Origin: SM1-73 sp964588305
Lineage (GTDB): Bacteria > Zixibacteria > MSB-5A5 > SM1-73
Direction of reading: 5' to 3'
Assembly: GCA_964588305.1 (NCBI GenBank)
Contig: CAZPOP010000005.1
Location: 62,001-126,000 of the forward strand
DNA length: 64,000 nt
Part shown: piece by piece, positions 9,472-16,661 of the stretch
How positions within the stretch are numbered: position 1 is the stretch's first letter
Layout: each line of letters starts with the position of its first letter
Translations under genes and position numbers: made by a program
Notes under the pieces: generated by a model
Seen by the model: only the letters and a program-made list of their open reading frames with translations
Databases searched by the model: none
Told to the model about the DNA's origin: nothing

Positions 9472-9499
9472 ATAATACATGCTTTTCACCAAAAAGCAA
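9472..9499 (-). promoter_or_regulatory. Candidate ppdK promoter
   Basis: On the minus strand TTGCTT (9494-9499) and TATTAT (9472-9477) are 16 bases apart, about 35 bases before the ppdK start. The -35 lies inside the inverted repeat CACCAAAAA/TTTTTGGTG at 9487-9514, which could be an operator. Confidence 0.45.
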
Positions 9500-9514
9500 G
9501 ACAATTTTTTGGTG

Positions 9515-10030
9515 ACTGCCCCAGATTTTCTGCAAAGGCATGAACCGCAAGGCACTTCCGAAACCCGGTTGGAAACGATGAATGGAGTTCTTCTGGCTAG
9601 TCGCTCCTGAAGAGGCAGCGGAATGAGATGAAGCCTGTTGAGTGAAGCTTCCAGACGGGCGCCCCCGGACGGGGGCTCGTTCGAGCCGGTCCGGGCGAAA
9701 TCCCTTCGCTTGCTGGGTCTCCCCGGGGTCCTTCGACTCGAAATCTCAAGGATATTACTAAGAAAAGAAGTACAAAGCTCTAATGCGAAACTACAGGAGT
9801 TCTATCTTGGCACAGAGGATTGGCTCTCCACTCGCGGGGGGGGTCTTTTACAACCAGTGACTTTCGTCCGGCCTGCTCTCAACGGGCGACCGTTTTCCCG
9901 TATACCGGGAGTGCCGGATCTGGCTCAGATGAAGGCGTGACTGCCCAGATTGGCTTCCGCTGGCGGGGACAATAACAAACGTTGGGCATCCCCCAAGGGA
10001 TGCCCGACGTTCAGAAAGAAAGGAGTAAAA
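9515..10030. other. Spacer upstream of ppdK, no gene recognised
   Basis: This stretch has GC-rich hairpin-forming sequence (around 9655-9700) and a strong hairpin GGGCATCCC/GGGATGCCC (about 9982-10003) just before the secreted-protein remnant. An open plus-strand frame at 9638-9940 has no ribosome site or recognisable motif and is not called. Confidence 0.5.
9982..10003. repeat. Strong hairpin before the secreted-protein remnant
   Basis: Arms GGGCATCCC and GGGATGCCC around CCAA, extended outward by AACGTT on the left and a near match GACGTT on the right. It could be a terminator-like or REP-type hairpin; there is no T-tract. Confidence 0.5.
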
Positions 10031-10213
10031 ATGAAAAAACTAGTTTCGCTCTCCTTGCTCCTCAGTCTTCTCTCTTTTTTATACTCCCAAACGCTTGCGG
10101 AAGTTCCACAAATGATGAATCATCAGTGGAAACTTGGCACTGCTGATGGTGGAGAAGTAATGATTCAAATAATCCCAGCCTCGCAGAGCTTTTCTGTCAT
10201 CCTGCCCACGTGA
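10031..10213 (+). pseudogene. Truncated secreted-protein gene (5' remnant)
   Basis: A perfect translation start (AAAGGAG six bases before ATG) opens a signal peptide (MKKLVSLSLLLSLLSFLYS) and a mature start EVPQMMNHQWKLGTADGG. This resembles the opening of large secreted proteins of the form vPqlinYQGkLtDxxG. Homology then stops near 10164, where the frame runs into the antisense of the Mut7-C gene and ends after 60 codons. The rest of the original gene is absent. I read it as a gene fragment left by a rearrangement; a very small secreted peptide is less likely. Confidence 0.55.
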
Positions 10214-10626
10214 GTGGCCGGCCAGTAGATCCTGTCACATGCAGAGCAATAGACGTAATTGTCCTGGGTCTGATAGACGTAAGGATAAAGCCTGTCCTTG
10301 ATCTTTTCCTTTTGCACCTTTTGCAGCACCTGATTGCAGACCAGGCAGCGGGAAAAAAGAAGGTCTTTGTCTATCTTAAGCTTGAAGTGGTCAACCACCT
10401 GTTTTAACTGCTCTAAAGGCTTCTCGCTCCGGATCAAGAGATATCTGTCTTCGATCTTGAAGCGGGAGAGCTTTGCATCCCTGCTCAGAATCATGCGGTC
10501 TTCCTTCAAAGCCAGAGAAACCAACTCTCCATCCTCCATGGTCAACTGAAAGCTGGTGTCGTATCCCAACGTTCTGAGCCATTTGGCCAATCTGCCCAGG
10601 TTATCGTCACAGAAGAATTTGGTCAT
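10165..10626 (-). CDS. Mut7-C (DUF82) PIN-like RNase domain protein
   Basis: A 153-residue cytoplasmic protein when started at ATG 10626 (MTKFFCDDNLGRLAKWLRTLG), which is where the family begins; longer frames upstream would read through hairpin repeats. The N-terminal half has the PIN-like acidic pattern: DDNL, then DGELVSLA and LSRDAKL. The C-terminal half carries two CxxC pairs (CLVCNQ and CSACDR) typical of the zinc ribbon that follows this domain. The family is predicted to be an RNase, and substrates are not established. Its 3' end abuts the truncated secreted-protein remnant, marking a possible rearrangement junction. Confidence 0.88.
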   Translation of the reverse strand: MTKFFCDDNLGRLAKWLRTLGYDTSFQLTMEDGELVSLALKEDRMILSRDAKLSRFKIEDRYLLIRSEKPLEQLKQVVDHFKLKIDKDLLFSRCLVCNQVLQKVQKEKIKDRLYPYVYQTQDNYVYCSACDRIYWPATHVGRMTEKLCEAGII

Positions 10627-10678
10627 CTTGAAATCTTCTTTATTGTACGTGAGGGAATCGGTATTCGGGCACGAGACA

Positions 10679-10704
10679 GGTTCGGGAATTCCACTTCCCG
10701 AACC
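10679..10704. repeat. Hairpin repeat
   Basis: Arms GGTTCGGGAA and TTCCCGAACC, perfectly complementary around six bases, in the spacer between the macro-domain and Mut7-C genes. Confidence 0.7.
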
Positions 10705-10735
10705 AACATACACTACTTGATTAAGGCTGAAAAGC

Positions 10736-10758
10736 GCATCAGCAAGCTGATGCACTCC
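10736..10758 (-). repeat. GGAGT-tag hairpin repeat
   Basis: Arms GCATCAGC and GCTGATGC around AA, followed by ACTCC. It differs from the copies at 28528 and 53729 by a paired change in both arms. Confidence 0.85.
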
Positions 10759-10763
10759 GTTTT

Positions 10764-10786
10764 TTCCGGCTAGAGCCGGACACTCC
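10764..10786 (-). repeat. GGAGT-tag hairpin repeat overlapping a stop codon
   Basis: Arms TCCGGCT and AGCCGGA followed by CACTCC. The copy encodes the last residues (WSVRL) and the TAG stop of the macro-domain gene. Confidence 0.8.
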
Positions 10787-11282
10787 AGGTATCGTAACTC
10801 CTCTTGTCGAAAATGACAAACAGGACTTCCCTCAAATACCTTGCATTTTTCGAAAAACGTTGAACCTGATCAAGCATTATCTGGGCGCACCTATCAACCG
10901 GAAATCCTCCCACGCCCGTGCCGAAAGCAGGAAAGGCAATGGATTTTATTTTCAACTCTTCTGCTCGTCTCAAGCTGTTCTGTGTGGCACTTTTTATATA
11001 TTCTTCGCTGGTCATCAAATCCTGTCCCATAACTGCAGCATGAATCACATATTTGGCTTTGAGCTCTCCGGCAAAGGTAACAACAGCTTCGCCGACTGGA
11101 ATGGGACCCTGTTTCATCGCCTCACCTTCGATCTGTTTCCCTCCCTTTCTTTTGATGGCACCTGCCACACCTGCGCCCATCCACAGGTGATTGTTTGCCG
11201 CATTCACTATGGCGTCTGCTTCTACTTCGGTGATGTCACCCTGAATCACTATTATCTTAACTCCTGACATGCTCTGTTCCAT
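10770..11282 (-). CDS. Macro domain protein (ADP-ribose binding / ADP-ribosyl hydrolase)
   Basis: A 170-residue single-domain protein; the start follows GGAGTTGAAGA. Macro-domain landmarks are in order: GDITEVEADAIVNAANN (ADP-ribose adenine side), GAGVAGAIKRKGG (diphosphate loop), FPAFGTGVGGFPVDRCA (second loop). Proteins of this class bind ADP-ribose and often remove it from proteins or O-acetyl-ADP-ribose. The C-terminus (TWSVRL) and stop codon are made of a dispersed hairpin repeat, so the native end may have been replaced. The gene is 16 bases downstream of PAP2 and may be co-transcribed with it. Confidence 0.94.
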   Translation of the reverse strand: MEQSMSGVKIIVIQGDITEVEADAIVNAANNHLWMGAGVAGAIKRKGGKQIEGEAMKQGPIPVGEAVVTFAGELKAKYVIHAAVMGQDLMTSEEYIKSATQNSLRRAEELKIKSIAFPAFGTGVGGFPVDRCAQIMLDQVQRFSKNARYLREVLFVIFDKRSYDTWSVRL

Positions 11283-11298
11283 TCTTCAACTCCGTTCA

Positions 11299-11871
11299 TT
11301 ACGAAAAGGAGAATCCTCTGAAGTTTTTCGAAAGAAATTTGAAAAGAGTTATGATGACAAAAGCACAGAAGGTTCCCAGAACCACTCCGGCTAAAACGTC
11401 AAAAGGATAATGCACACCAACATAGACGCGAGAATATGATACCAAAATCGCTATGATCAGAAAAAACAGTCTGATTTTGCGATAGCTGTACGAGAGCAGG
11501 AGGCAGCCGGTGAATATGTTCATTGCGTGAGAGGATGGAAAAGAATAAGCCTTGGTGCAGTTGACTAAAAGATGAATGTCTTCCAGAATATTACAGGGTC
11601 TGATTCTTTGTATCAGGGGCTTGAGCAGATTATTACAGAGCTGATCACTCAAGGCAATCCCCAGGACTAAAAGAAGCACGGTGATTCTTCCCCTCTTTTT
11701 CCCAAAAATGAGTAACAGAATTACCATCAAGCCCAAAGGGATTCGCCAATAGTCAAGATTGGTCAGAATGGGCATCAGGAGATCAAAAAAGCCGTTCTGC
11801 AGTTTTACATTGAAGAAATAGAAAAGCGCGGTGTCGAACTGAATTAAGTTTTCCAATAAAACCTGAAACAT
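11299..11871 (-). CDS. PAP2-superfamily membrane phosphatase
   Basis: 190 residues with five or six membrane segments. The three PAP2 catalytic motifs are present: KPLIQRIRP (KxxxxxxRP), PSSHAMN (PSGH variant with Ser) and SRVYVGVHYPFD (SRxxxxxHxxxD). Such enzymes dephosphorylate lipid phosphates on the periplasmic face of the inner membrane, for example undecaprenyl pyrophosphate or lipid A 1-phosphate; which one cannot be told here. The start has AGGA about nine bases upstream. Confidence 0.93.
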   Translation of the reverse strand: MFQVLLENLIQFDTALFYFFNVKLQNGFFDLLMPILTNLDYWRIPLGLMVILLLIFGKKRGRITVLLLVLGIALSDQLCNNLLKPLIQRIRPCNILEDIHLLVNCTKAYSFPSSHAMNIFTGCLLLSYSYRKIRLFFLIIAILVSYSRVYVGVHYPFDVLAGVVLGTFCAFVIITLFKFLSKNFRGFSFS

Positions 11872-11917
11872 TGCGTTAGTCCTTGCCGGTAAGTCTTTGA
11901 CTTACACACCACTACGG

Positions 11918-12877
11918 TTATTGCTTAAAGCTTCCTATAAAGTTCGTGACTTCAGCCAAATTAGGGATTCCTGCTCGACCTCCTAATTTCGTGCATTTCA
12001 TGGCGGCTGTGGCACAGGCGAATTGCGCCGTCTTTTTCAAATCCCACTTCTCCAAGAGCCCATATATGAAAGCTCCGTGAAAAACGTCTCCCGCGCCGGT
12101 GGTGTCGACCACTTTCACGGGAAAACCGGGCGATTGGAGAACCTGGTCTTCTCCCCCGCTCATCTTGGGCTCCCTTGCTGAAGCACAGACACAGCCATCT
12201 TCTCCGATGGTGACAACTGCAGTTTCAAATCCCTCTTTCATGAGTTGTTTACAGGCTGAAAAGTGATCGGATAACCTGGTAAAACCGCAGCCGAATCTTT
12301 TTGAGACTATCAAATGGTCCACAAAGGGAAAGACCGATTCCACACCTGATCTCAGACTCCCCACATCTAGACTCACCTCTGCCCCAAGTTTCTTCGCCCA
12401 TCTGGATAAGAAGATATCCACTTCCGGTTCACGTCCGTCTATGTGGAGAAATCTGGTGGAAATTGAGTTCGTGAACGCAAGCTCGCTTGCTTCTACGTGA
12501 TTCGATTTAGTCTTATCCAGCGCCACGGTTCTTTTTCCAGTCCCCTTATCCACCCAGATAAAAGCCTTGGAAGTCTTGCCTGCCTTATCCACCATCAGGT
12601 AATCGGTATTGACCCCCTCCTTTTCTAACTCGGCCTTGACAAACCTCCCTTCCGGATCGTCACCGACCTTTCCTATGTAAGCCACTTTCGAACCCAACCT
12701 TGCCAGCGTGGCCATGGCTGTGGGAACCGGTCCGCCTCCCTGCATGGTTGATTCGATCACTTCCACCTTCTCATCCACGCCAGGATATGGATCCAAAATG
12801 GATAAGTAGTCCACCACATTCATTCCGAAACCGACGCAGTCGAACTCGATTCTATCAGATGAATTTGACCTGGCCAT
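11918..12877 (-). CDS. PfkB-family sugar kinase
   Basis: 319 residues with the ribokinase fold: N-terminal GFGMNVVDYL, the GGGPVPTAMATLARLG substrate loop, and the C-terminal signature DTTGAGDVFHGAFIYGLL with the catalytic Asp and anion hole. It phosphorylates a sugar or nucleoside hydroxyl with ATP; the substrate is not clear. The start overlaps the end of the YigZ-like gene by 23 bases, suggesting translational coupling. Confidence 0.93.
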   Translation of the reverse strand: MARSNSSDRIEFDCVGFGMNVVDYLSILDPYPGVDEKVEVIESTMQGGGPVPTAMATLARLGSKVAYIGKVGDDPEGRFVKAELEKEGVNTDYLMVDKAGKTSKAFIWVDKGTGKRTVALDKTKSNHVEASELAFTNSISTRFLHIDGREPEVDIFLSRWAKKLGAEVSLDVGSLRSGVESVFPFVDHLIVSKRFGCGFTRLSDHFSACKQLMKEGFETAVVTIGEDGCVCASAREPKMSGGEDQVLQSPGFPVKVVDTTGAGDVFHGAFIYGLLEKWDLKKTAQFACATAAMKCTKLGGRAGIPNLAEVTNFIGSFKQ

Positions 12878-13469
12878 TGGTCGACTCCAGAAGTCCTTTC
12901 TTCAGCTTCTCCAGGCTGCTCATTCTGACTTGTGCCTTCATTGTCACCTTGTCCTCAAAGCTCTTCTCCAAAATCCTGCAGCCAAATCTGCTCAAGGCCT
13001 GGCTCACCCTTCCCATGTAGCTTATGTGGAATTGAAAAGAGAGCTCTGCGGTGACGAACTTCTTTACCTTTTTACAGTCTTTCAGCACTGCTTGAGCAGT
13101 TTGACGGTACGCGCGAGAAAGTCCTCCGGTTCCCAATTTCGTTCCACCATAATAGCGAGTCACCACCACCAAAACGTCAGTAAGCCCTTCAGATTCGATG
13201 GCAGATAATATGGGACTCCCTGCGGTTCCCCGGGGCTCGCCAGCATCACTATGTTTGGCTAACTCGCTTTCATCTGTTTTGATTTTGTAGGCAAAACAAT
13301 GGTGGGTAGCATCAAAAGTCTCTTTGGAGACTTTTTCAATCCGCTCTCGTGCCTCTGTTTCCCGACTTACGGGGAAGGCGGAACCTATAAAGATGGAACC
13401 TTTAATTTTGAGCTTTGATTGTGCGAGGTCGTTTATGGTCCAATACTCGTCAGGGGAATTGTCCCTCAT
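12855..13469 (-). CDS. YigZ/IMPACT family protein
   Basis: 204 residues. The UPF0029/IMPACT N-terminal domain is clear (KGSIFIGSAFPVSRETEA, THHCFAYKI, SDAGEPRGTAGSPIL, VVVTRYYGGTKLGTGGLSRAY) and is followed by the small ferredoxin-like C-terminal domain of YigZ. The family is linked to translation control, but its bacterial biochemical role is not settled. It overlaps the upstream 90-residue gene by four bases (ATGA) and the downstream kinase by 23, so these three are likely one operon. Confidence 0.93.
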   Translation of the reverse strand: MRDNSPDEYWTINDLAQSKLKIKGSIFIGSAFPVSRETEARERIEKVSKETFDATHHCFAYKIKTDESELAKHSDAGEPRGTAGSPILSAIESEGLTDVLVVVTRYYGGTKLGTGGLSRAYRQTAQAVLKDCKKVKKFVTAELSFQFHISYMGRVSQALSRFGCRILEKSFEDKVTMKAQVRMSSLEKLKKGLLESTNGQVKFI

Positions 13470-13738
13470 TTTTTGTTATCATCTTTTATTTTTGGCAATA
13501 AAAACTGTTGGATCAGTCTCTCGAATCTGCTTTTGTAGAGCAAGTCAAACTTATCCATCTCAAAGGGAACCAACTTCTCGGCCTTCAATCTGACCAAGGC
13601 CGCCTCTTTCCTGGCCTCACCGAGGGTGAGCTTCCCGCTTTTGATCTTCTCACATACTTCATCCACCACCTTCTTCAGCCTCTTTATTCTCTCATCATAA
13701 TCCAGATATTCTTTCATGATCTTTTGACCGGACTTCAA
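13466..13738 (-). CDS. Small helical protein, function unknown
   Basis: 90 residues if begun at TTG 13738, or 83 from ATG 13717; neither start has a strong ribosome site. The sequence is highly charged and helical (YDERIKRLKKVVDEVCEKIK, LTLGEARKEAALVRLKAEKL), with no membrane segment or known motif. The four-base overlap with the YigZ-like gene and the tight packing downstream of dprA support it as a real gene. I do not recognise the family. Confidence 0.7.
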   Translation of the reverse strand: MKSGQKIMKEYLDYDERIKRLKKVVDEVCEKIKSGKLTLGEARKEAALVRLKAEKLVPFEMDKFDLLYKSRFERLIQQFLLPKIKDDNKK

Positions 13739-13789
13739 CGTCTCAGAAGGGCAAAACCTCAGTCTAAGCGGGAGGCCGGAGGGTTGTTC

Positions 13790-14656
13790 TCAGAGGTAGT
13801 TCAAGACCAAATCCAAATCGTCCACGCCCTCTATAGGAACCGCACCTTCTTGGATCAAGCCTTCCACTTTTTGAGAGTTCTCCTTTCTGACCACAAATAA
13901 AGGCTTTCCCTGTTTTATGGATATGTTCACCGCATCCATGGTTCCGGGACTCTCCTCACTCATCTCAACTATGATTACCGCAAAAGACAATCCCACCACG
14001 ATCCTGTTTCTTGCCATCAACCGGCCAACCTTCACCGGAACATCCAGATTATACTCGGTGATCAATGCTCCGTTTTTGGAGATTTGCTCTGCCAGAGAGA
14101 CATGTTCAGAGGGATAGATGTTGTTCAGGCCTGCGCCAGACACGGCGTAAGTCTTGCCACCTTCGGTGATTGCCCCCACATGAGCGGCAGAATCGATCCC
14201 TTTGGCAAGCCCGCTCACCACGACCACCTTCCTTCGGGCCAAAGCTTTCCCCATCTCCACCGCCTTTTCTATTCCTTCCGCGGTTGCGTGATGAGTTCCT
14301 ACCACAGCCACAAACAGATCGTTCGGAATGGGGAATTCTCCTTTAAAGTATAGAAGCGGCGGAGGATCGTCGATCTCCTTAAGGCTTTGAGGATAGTCGT
14401 GGTCAAGGACGGTCGAGATGCCGATGCCCAGCTCGTTTAAGTATGAAATGTGTTTTCGAATCTCAATTAGGAAATCTTCAGATTGGCAAATCTCCTCAGC
14501 TTTCTCGGATGTCATCCGGGGCAGCGACAAAAGCTCATCTTTGGTGGCCTTATAGACGTTTTCCGGAGAGCCAAAGGTCATGAGAAGCTGCTGAAACGCT
14601 TTAGGGCCAACCCTGGCTTTTTCCCTCAAGGCTATCACATACTCCTTATATCCCAC
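13790..14656 (-). CDS. dprA: DNA processing protein DprA/Smf
   Basis: 288 residues. An N-terminal helix-hairpin-like segment (GPKAFQQLLMTFGSPENVYKA) precedes the Rossmann core typical of DprA: DYPQSLKEIDDPPPLLYFKG, VVSGLAKGIDSAAHVGAI, and ENGA-like NGALITEY followed by RNRIVVGLSFAVIIVE. DprA loads RecA on incoming single-stranded DNA in natural transformation but is also common in non-competent bacteria. The usual GSR motif reads GTHHAT here, a noticeable departure. The C-terminal winged helix of some DprA proteins is absent. A ComF-like gene lies just upstream. Confidence 0.93.
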   Translation of the reverse strand: MGYKEYVIALREKARVGPKAFQQLLMTFGSPENVYKATKDELLSLPRMTSEKAEEICQSEDFLIEIRKHISYLNELGIGISTVLDHDYPQSLKEIDDPPPLLYFKGEFPIPNDLFVAVVGTHHATAEGIEKAVEMGKALARRKVVVVSGLAKGIDSAAHVGAITEGGKTYAVSGAGLNNIYPSEHVSLAEQISKNGALITEYNLDVPVKVGRLMARNRIVVGLSFAVIIVEMSEESPGTMDAVNISIKQGKPLFVVRKENSQKVEGLIQEGAVPIEGVDDLDLVLNYL

Positions 14657-14688
14657 TTGGCACCCCCAAAGGCGAGCTGAAAAAATTC

Positions 14689-15339
14689 CTAAACATAGCC
14701 GATCTTAGCCAAGACCAAAACATTAACCTTATCCGCCTTGGCTCGTCTCAAGATTTGACAGATCTGATTCACGGTAGCGCCTGAATCGCAAAGATCGTCC
14801 AATAACAAAACTCTCTTCCCAGAGACCAGTGCAGGATTATTCAAACGGAACGTCAACGCCACATTCTCTGCCTTACCTGCCTTGTCGAAAATCCTCTTCT
14901 GAAGCTTCGTGATTCTGGTCCTTTTTATCACATTCCTTTCCCAGGGAATTCCCGTTCCCTTGGAAATCCTCTCTGCCAGATCAGAGATTGGATCAAAAGG
15001 ACGGCTGGTAAAGGATGGAGGAACGGTAACAATAAAGTCGGATGATTTCAGCAGGTCCTTCCCGTTTATCAACTCTGTCGTCAGATCAGCCAATACCGCT
15101 CCTGCATCACGATCAAACCGATATTTGAATCTGTGCAATAACTCTCCTACTTGGGTTTTCTCGCTCCGTGCGCTTACTTGTTCGCTGTATTGACCCAAGG
15201 CACAGCCAAAATCGAAATTTCCCAAAAGAGGAATCACATTCAGACTGGACAAAGACAAGGGGTGCGCTTTTTGATCAGGCTTCAAAATCCATCCAAAGCC
15301 CACATCGCCTAGTATCTTTCTGGCATGGTTTGCTAACAT
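14689..15339 (-). CDS. ComF-like phosphoribosyltransferase
   Basis: About 216 residues from ATG 15339, preceded by GAAGGT; a GTG at 15366 would add nine. The type I PRPP loop is VLLLDDLCDSGATVNQI. The region upstream (GELLHRFKYRFD, then VTVPPSFTSRPFDPI and KRTRITKLQK) matches the ComF pattern of lKy-r-d, P-p-s and KRtr-t-kQ. The N-terminal zinc finger of classical ComF is missing. ComF proteins are needed for DNA uptake in competent bacteria; PRTase activity has rarely been shown. Its position next to dprA supports a DNA-processing role, by context only. Confidence 0.78.
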   Translation of the reverse strand: MLANHARKILGDVGFGWILKPDQKAHPLSLSSLNVIPLLGNFDFGCALGQYSEQVSARSEKTQVGELLHRFKYRFDRDAGAVLADLTTELINGKDLLKSSDFIVTVPPSFTSRPFDPISDLAERISKGTGIPWERNVIKRTRITKLQKRIFDKAGKAENVALTFRLNNPALVSGKRVLLLDDLCDSGATVNQICQILRRAKADKVNVLVLAKIGYV

Positions 15340-15383
15340 TTGGACCTTCGGGAAACCCCCAGACACAAACTATTGGTCCGGCG

Positions 15384-16652
15384 TCAGTCAGATATTCTTT
15401 CTGCCAAAGCTAACAATTTAGCGTTGGTCAAAAGATCCATGGCATAGAGGAGATTATCCCTTTGTCTCTCAAAGTCCGCAAAATACCCCTTGGCCACTGG
15501 TTTGGCGGATGGCACGATCATCCTAAGCGGATTAACGTATCTGCCGTCGGCTTTGACCCGATAGTCCAGATGAGGGCCCGTGGAACAGCCGGTGCTTCCC
15601 ACGTAGCCAATCAGCTCCTTCTGACGAACCCGAGCTCCCTGCCTTATCCCTTTGGCAAAGCGGGAAAGATGTCCGTAGGAGGTGACGAAACCGTTGGGGT
15701 GTCGGATCTGGACCAATTTGCCGAAACCCCTCTTCCACCCAGCATAAGTGACCACACCGTCCCCGGAGGCCACCACAGGAGTCCCCACCGGCGCAGCATA
15801 GTCGACTCCCAGGTGAGGTTGGTATCTCTTGAAGATCGGATGAAACCGGCTATAGGAAAAGCCAGAGCTGATTCTTCGGTAATTTAAGGGAGATTTCAGA
15901 AAGGCCTTCTTCAACGAGTTGCCAGAGATGTCGTAATAGTCCTTGTGTCCAGCTGGGTCTTGATACAATACTGCCTGATGGGTCTGTCCGGCTGAATTGT
16001 ATTCGGCTGCCAGGATATCACCATGTTTTACGAGTTTGCCGTCCTTGTGATATTCCTCATAGATTAGTCGAAAGCTGTTACCTTTCCTCGTTTCGGTCAA
16101 GAAATCTATGTCCCATTCGAATATCTCAGTGAACTTCACAATCAACTCAGGACTCTTGCATTCACCTAACATTGCCTCCCACAGGGAGCTTTTTATCTCT
16201 CCTTTCATCGATTTGACTATACAATCGAATTCCACCGGGAGTACAGAAGCTTCGAGATTGCCGTTCTCCCTTTTGATCTCGCACTTTTCTTTCATCCCCT
16301 TCTGGTATTCGAAAAACAGAATCGAATCCGGAGTAGTTATCAAAGTATAGGAATCTCCGGGGAGAGACGTTCTTAGATTGAGCGAACCGCTCAAAGTCGA
16401 GGTGAGACGATGAATCAGGGAGTGGGGGACCTTCTTTTTCAGTAAGGAAAGATACAGAGATTCATTCCTGTCCAATTCCCCTTGAAAGATGCAGCCCAGG
16501 GTCACTTCGTCTGGTCTACTTTCCCGAAGGTCTTTTGTCCCTTCAGAGTAATACAAAATCGTCCAGTTTCCTAACAAAAGCAGGAGGAGGAGAAAGGCAA
16601 AAGATAAGAATGCAAGGACAATTATTCTTTTGTGAGAGAGTTGAAAGCTCAT
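15384..16652 (-). CDS. M23-family murein endopeptidase, membrane-anchored
   Basis: 422 residues. An N-terminal membrane anchor (about 9-32) is followed by an OapA/Csd3-like region (LYLSLLKKKVPHSLIHRLTS) that often occludes the active site in this group, then the LytM domain. Zinc ligands are visible in HLGVDYAAPVGTPV, YGHLSRFAKG and GPHLDYRV. The domain order fits periplasmic DD-endopeptidases that cleave peptidoglycan cross-links. It ends 45 bases before the ComF-like start. No partner LytM activator is evident nearby. Confidence 0.93.
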   Translation of the reverse strand: MSFQLSHKRIIVLAFLSFAFLLLLLLLGNWTILYYSEGTKDLRESRPDEVTLGCIFQGELDRNESLYLSLLKKKVPHSLIHRLTSTLSGSLNLRTSLPGDSYTLITTPDSILFFEYQKGMKEKCEIKRENGNLEASVLPVEFDCIVKSMKGEIKSSLWEAMLGECKSPELIVKFTEIFEWDIDFLTETRKGNSFRLIYEEYHKDGKLVKHGDILAAEYNSAGQTHQAVLYQDPAGHKDYYDISGNSLKKAFLKSPLNYRRISSGFSYSRFHPIFKRYQPHLGVDYAAPVGTPVVASGDGVVTYAGWKRGFGKLVQIRHPNGFVTSYGHLSRFAKGIRQGARVRQKELIGYVGSTGCSTGPHLDYRVKADGRYVNPLRMIVPSAKPVAKGYFADFERQRDNLLYAMDLLTNAKLLALAERISD

Positions 16653-16661
16653 CTTGATTCC

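Noticed and set aside
9655..9700. tRNA-like GC-rich folded sequence
   Set aside because: No cloverleaf with proper D, anticodon and T arms could be drawn.
9638..9940. Plus-strand open frame of 100 codons upstream of the secreted-protein remnant
   Set aside because: No ribosome site, biased composition from GC-rich hairpins, no recognisable motif.
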